Source of the DNA: an uncultured Chitinophagaceae bacterium
GTDB lineage: Bacteria > Bacteroidota > Bacteroidia > Chitinophagales > Chitinophagaceae
Length of the DNA: 6,214 nt
Direction of reading: 5' to 3'
Assembly (NCBI GenBank): GCA_937907395.1
Contig: CALCII010000019.1
Location: 1-6,214 of the forward strand
Position numbers and translations under genes: made by a program. The notes under the pieces are model-generated. The model worked only from the letters and a program-made list of their open reading frames with translations, searched no databases and was not told where the DNA came from. Numbering within the stretch: the stretch's first letter is position 1; each line of letters opens with the position of its first letter. This document shows positions 5,657-6,214 of this stretch, in pieces.

Positions 5657-5953
5657 CTTGTGGGATAGAAACACGGATGGGACGGATTTGACGGATGAAC
5701 ACCAAAGTAAAAAGGCTAAAGTTAAAACAGAATCGCATTCTAACCTTTTGAACCCACGACGCTATCGGTCGGGGCCTTCGGCTCTTGAACCTCTTGAACA
5801 TCCCTCCTCTGCGAAAAACTTTGCGTTCTCTTTTCTCTGCGGCGAGGATCGTTGGCCGGTTGTCGTTGGTCGTTGGCCGAAAGAAGGCTTCGGAGAAATG
5901 ATTCGTTTTTACAACAGAGCGTCGTACCCCGTACAACTAACATCGTACATGAA
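5657..5953. repeat. Mosaic intergenic repeat element, copy 2
   Basis: This is the second copy of the element seen at 446-774, in the same orientation, starting 13 nt after the response regulator stop. The head (5657-5700) has GATAGAAACACGGATGGGAC and TTGACGGATGAAC. The middle (5807-5882) holds CTCTGCG motifs, a TTCTCTTTTCTCTGCGGC block identical to copy 1, and the heptamer array. The tail (5902-5953) runs from TTCGTT to ACATGAA. The insert between head and middle differs completely from copy 1: it has TTGAAC motifs and a GGGGCCTTCGGCTC mini-hairpin (5771-5784) with no T run. In the tail the 7-bp stem of copy 1 is broken by changes at two or more positions. A CCGAA/TTCGG stem (5877-5881, 5889-5893) lies just before the tail. 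With the TTGAAC tract, it fills the 368-nt gap 5644-6011, which holds no credible gene. Confidence 0.75.
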
Positions 5954-6004
5954 GATGGAGGAATGCAAACAAACCTTTTGAACCCTTGAACTTTTTGAAC
6001 TTTT
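5742..6004 (+). repeat. TTGAAC motif tract
   Basis: TTGAAC occurs six times in about 260 nt: at 5748, 5785, 5794, 5978, 5986 and 5995. Close neighbours are 8-9 nt apart. A 14-nt block AACCTTTTGAACCC is repeated perfectly at 5742-5755 and 5972-5985. The last cluster ends in TTTT at 6001-6004, immediately before the stop codon of the minus-strand gene at 6012-6014. The tract straddles the mosaic element, two clusters inside it and one outside, so it looks like an independent repeat family that is interleaved with it. Confidence 0.65.
5851..5878 (+). repeat. Four-unit heptamer tandem array (copy 2)
   Basis: Four contiguous 7-nt units occupy 5851-5857, 5858-5864, 5865-5871 and 5872-5878. Units one and four are GTTGGCC, unit three is GTTGGTC and unit two is GGTTGTC. 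The array matches 657-684 unit by unit, including the odd second unit, so both descend from one array and did not arise separately. On the minus strand it reads as short Asn/Arg/Pro-rich peptide if translated, which can create false ORFs. Confidence 0.7.
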
Positions 6005-6011
6005 ACCCCCC

Positions 6012-6214
6012 TCACACCTTCTCCATCTCCGCTTTCTTCTTCTTCTGAATTTGTTTTACGAGGTATAAAATTTCATCGGCGAGATAAGGAACCGTTTGTT
6101 GAATACCGGGAGTGAGTTCAATGCCCTGGTCCTGTATGGTTTCAATACTTACTACGTATAAGTGAATAACGGGCATGCGTTCCAGCAACTGCAATGCTCC
6201 TACTAAATCTTTCA
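6012..6214 (-). CDS. Unrecognised protein, C-terminal part (5' end outside window)
   Basis: The minus-strand frame is open from the window edge to TGA at 6014-6012, giving 66 complete codons plus a partial one; the start is beyond base 6214. An in-frame TTG at 6194 has been considered, but the frame continues upstream through KDLVGA, so the gene is taken as truncated by the window. The visible part is predicted mainly helical and ends with a lysine-rich tail (QIQKKKKAEMEKV). A VIHLYVVSIETIQDQGIELTPG segment precedes VPYLADEILYLVKQI. No family was recognised and no catalytic or membrane motif stands out. It is convergent with the response regulator gene across the repeat-filled gap, and its stop codon lies only 7 nt from the TTGAAC tract. 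Confidence 0.6.
   Translation of the reverse strand, partial: KDLVGALQLLERMPVIHLYVVSIETIQDQGIELTPGIQQTVPYLADEILYLVKQIQKKKKAEMEKV

Noticed and set aside
5771..5784. GGGGCCTTCGGCTC hairpin as intrinsic terminator of the response regulator operon
   Set aside because: The stem is short and imperfect and is followed by TTGAACC with no T run, more than 120 nt after the stop.
5574..5936. 120-codon minus-strand ORF in the second convergent gap
   Set aside because: It overlaps the well-supported response regulator C-terminus and is composed of mosaic-element sequence in between.
446..5953. Composite transposon or insertion sequence ends
   Set aside because: The elements are direct and not inverted, no transposase or recombinase is in the window, and no flanking target-site duplication was found.
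5640..5981. 113-codon plus-strand ORF directly after the response regulator
   Set aside because: It is translated repeat DNA (head, middle and tail modules) with no domain-like pattern; the ATG overlaps the regulator end by chance.

Overview
This window comes from a member of the Bacteroidota, most plausibly Chitinophagales/Chitinophagaceae. The strongest pointers are a type IX secretion system (T9SS) type A C-terminal sorting domain, a TPR-containing HisKA_3 histidine kinase paired with a LuxR-type response regulator, a secreted beta-helix protein of a kind common in that group, and coding starts without clear Shine-Dalgarno sequences. The family assignment is inference from protein style; no marker gene is present.

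Layout, left to right. (1) The 3' part of a DinB/DUF1572-like gene on + (1-431, 5' end outside the window). (2) A 361-nt tail-to-tail gap (432-792) filled by a mosaic of short quasi-periodic repeats. (3) A two-gene operon on the minus strand for surface or secreted proteins: a beta-helix protein (2118-3191), then, 14 nt downstream, a three-repeat T9SS cargo protein (793-2103). (4) A 128-nt divergent control region (3192-3319). (5) A two-gene operon on +: a membrane histidine kinase with a TPR sensor (3320-4918) and its NarL/FixJ-family response regulator (4963-5643), separated by 44 nt that hold a tiny ORF running into the regulator start. (6) A second tail-to-tail gap (5644-6011) holding a second copy of the mosaic repeat plus a TTGAAC tract. 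(7) The 3' end of an unrecognised minus-strand gene (6012-6214).

The kinase and regulator form a complete phosphorelay: predicted periplasmic TPR input, one membrane helix, HisKA_3/HATPase, REC, then LuxR-type HTH. They are divergent from the secreted-protein operon and share its upstream region, which contains palindromes and a direct repeat that could be operators. Control of the surface operon by this system is a reasonable hypothesis, not shown by the sequence.

The most unusual structure is the pair of mosaic elements (446-774 and 5657-5953). They share three modules in the same order and orientation: a head, a middle of CTCTGCG motifs plus a four-unit heptamer array, and a tail. Their inserts differ. 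Both occupy convergent gaps, and together they bracket the four-gene locus as direct repeats about 5.2 kb apart. No transposase, CRISPR array, tRNA or rRNA was seen.
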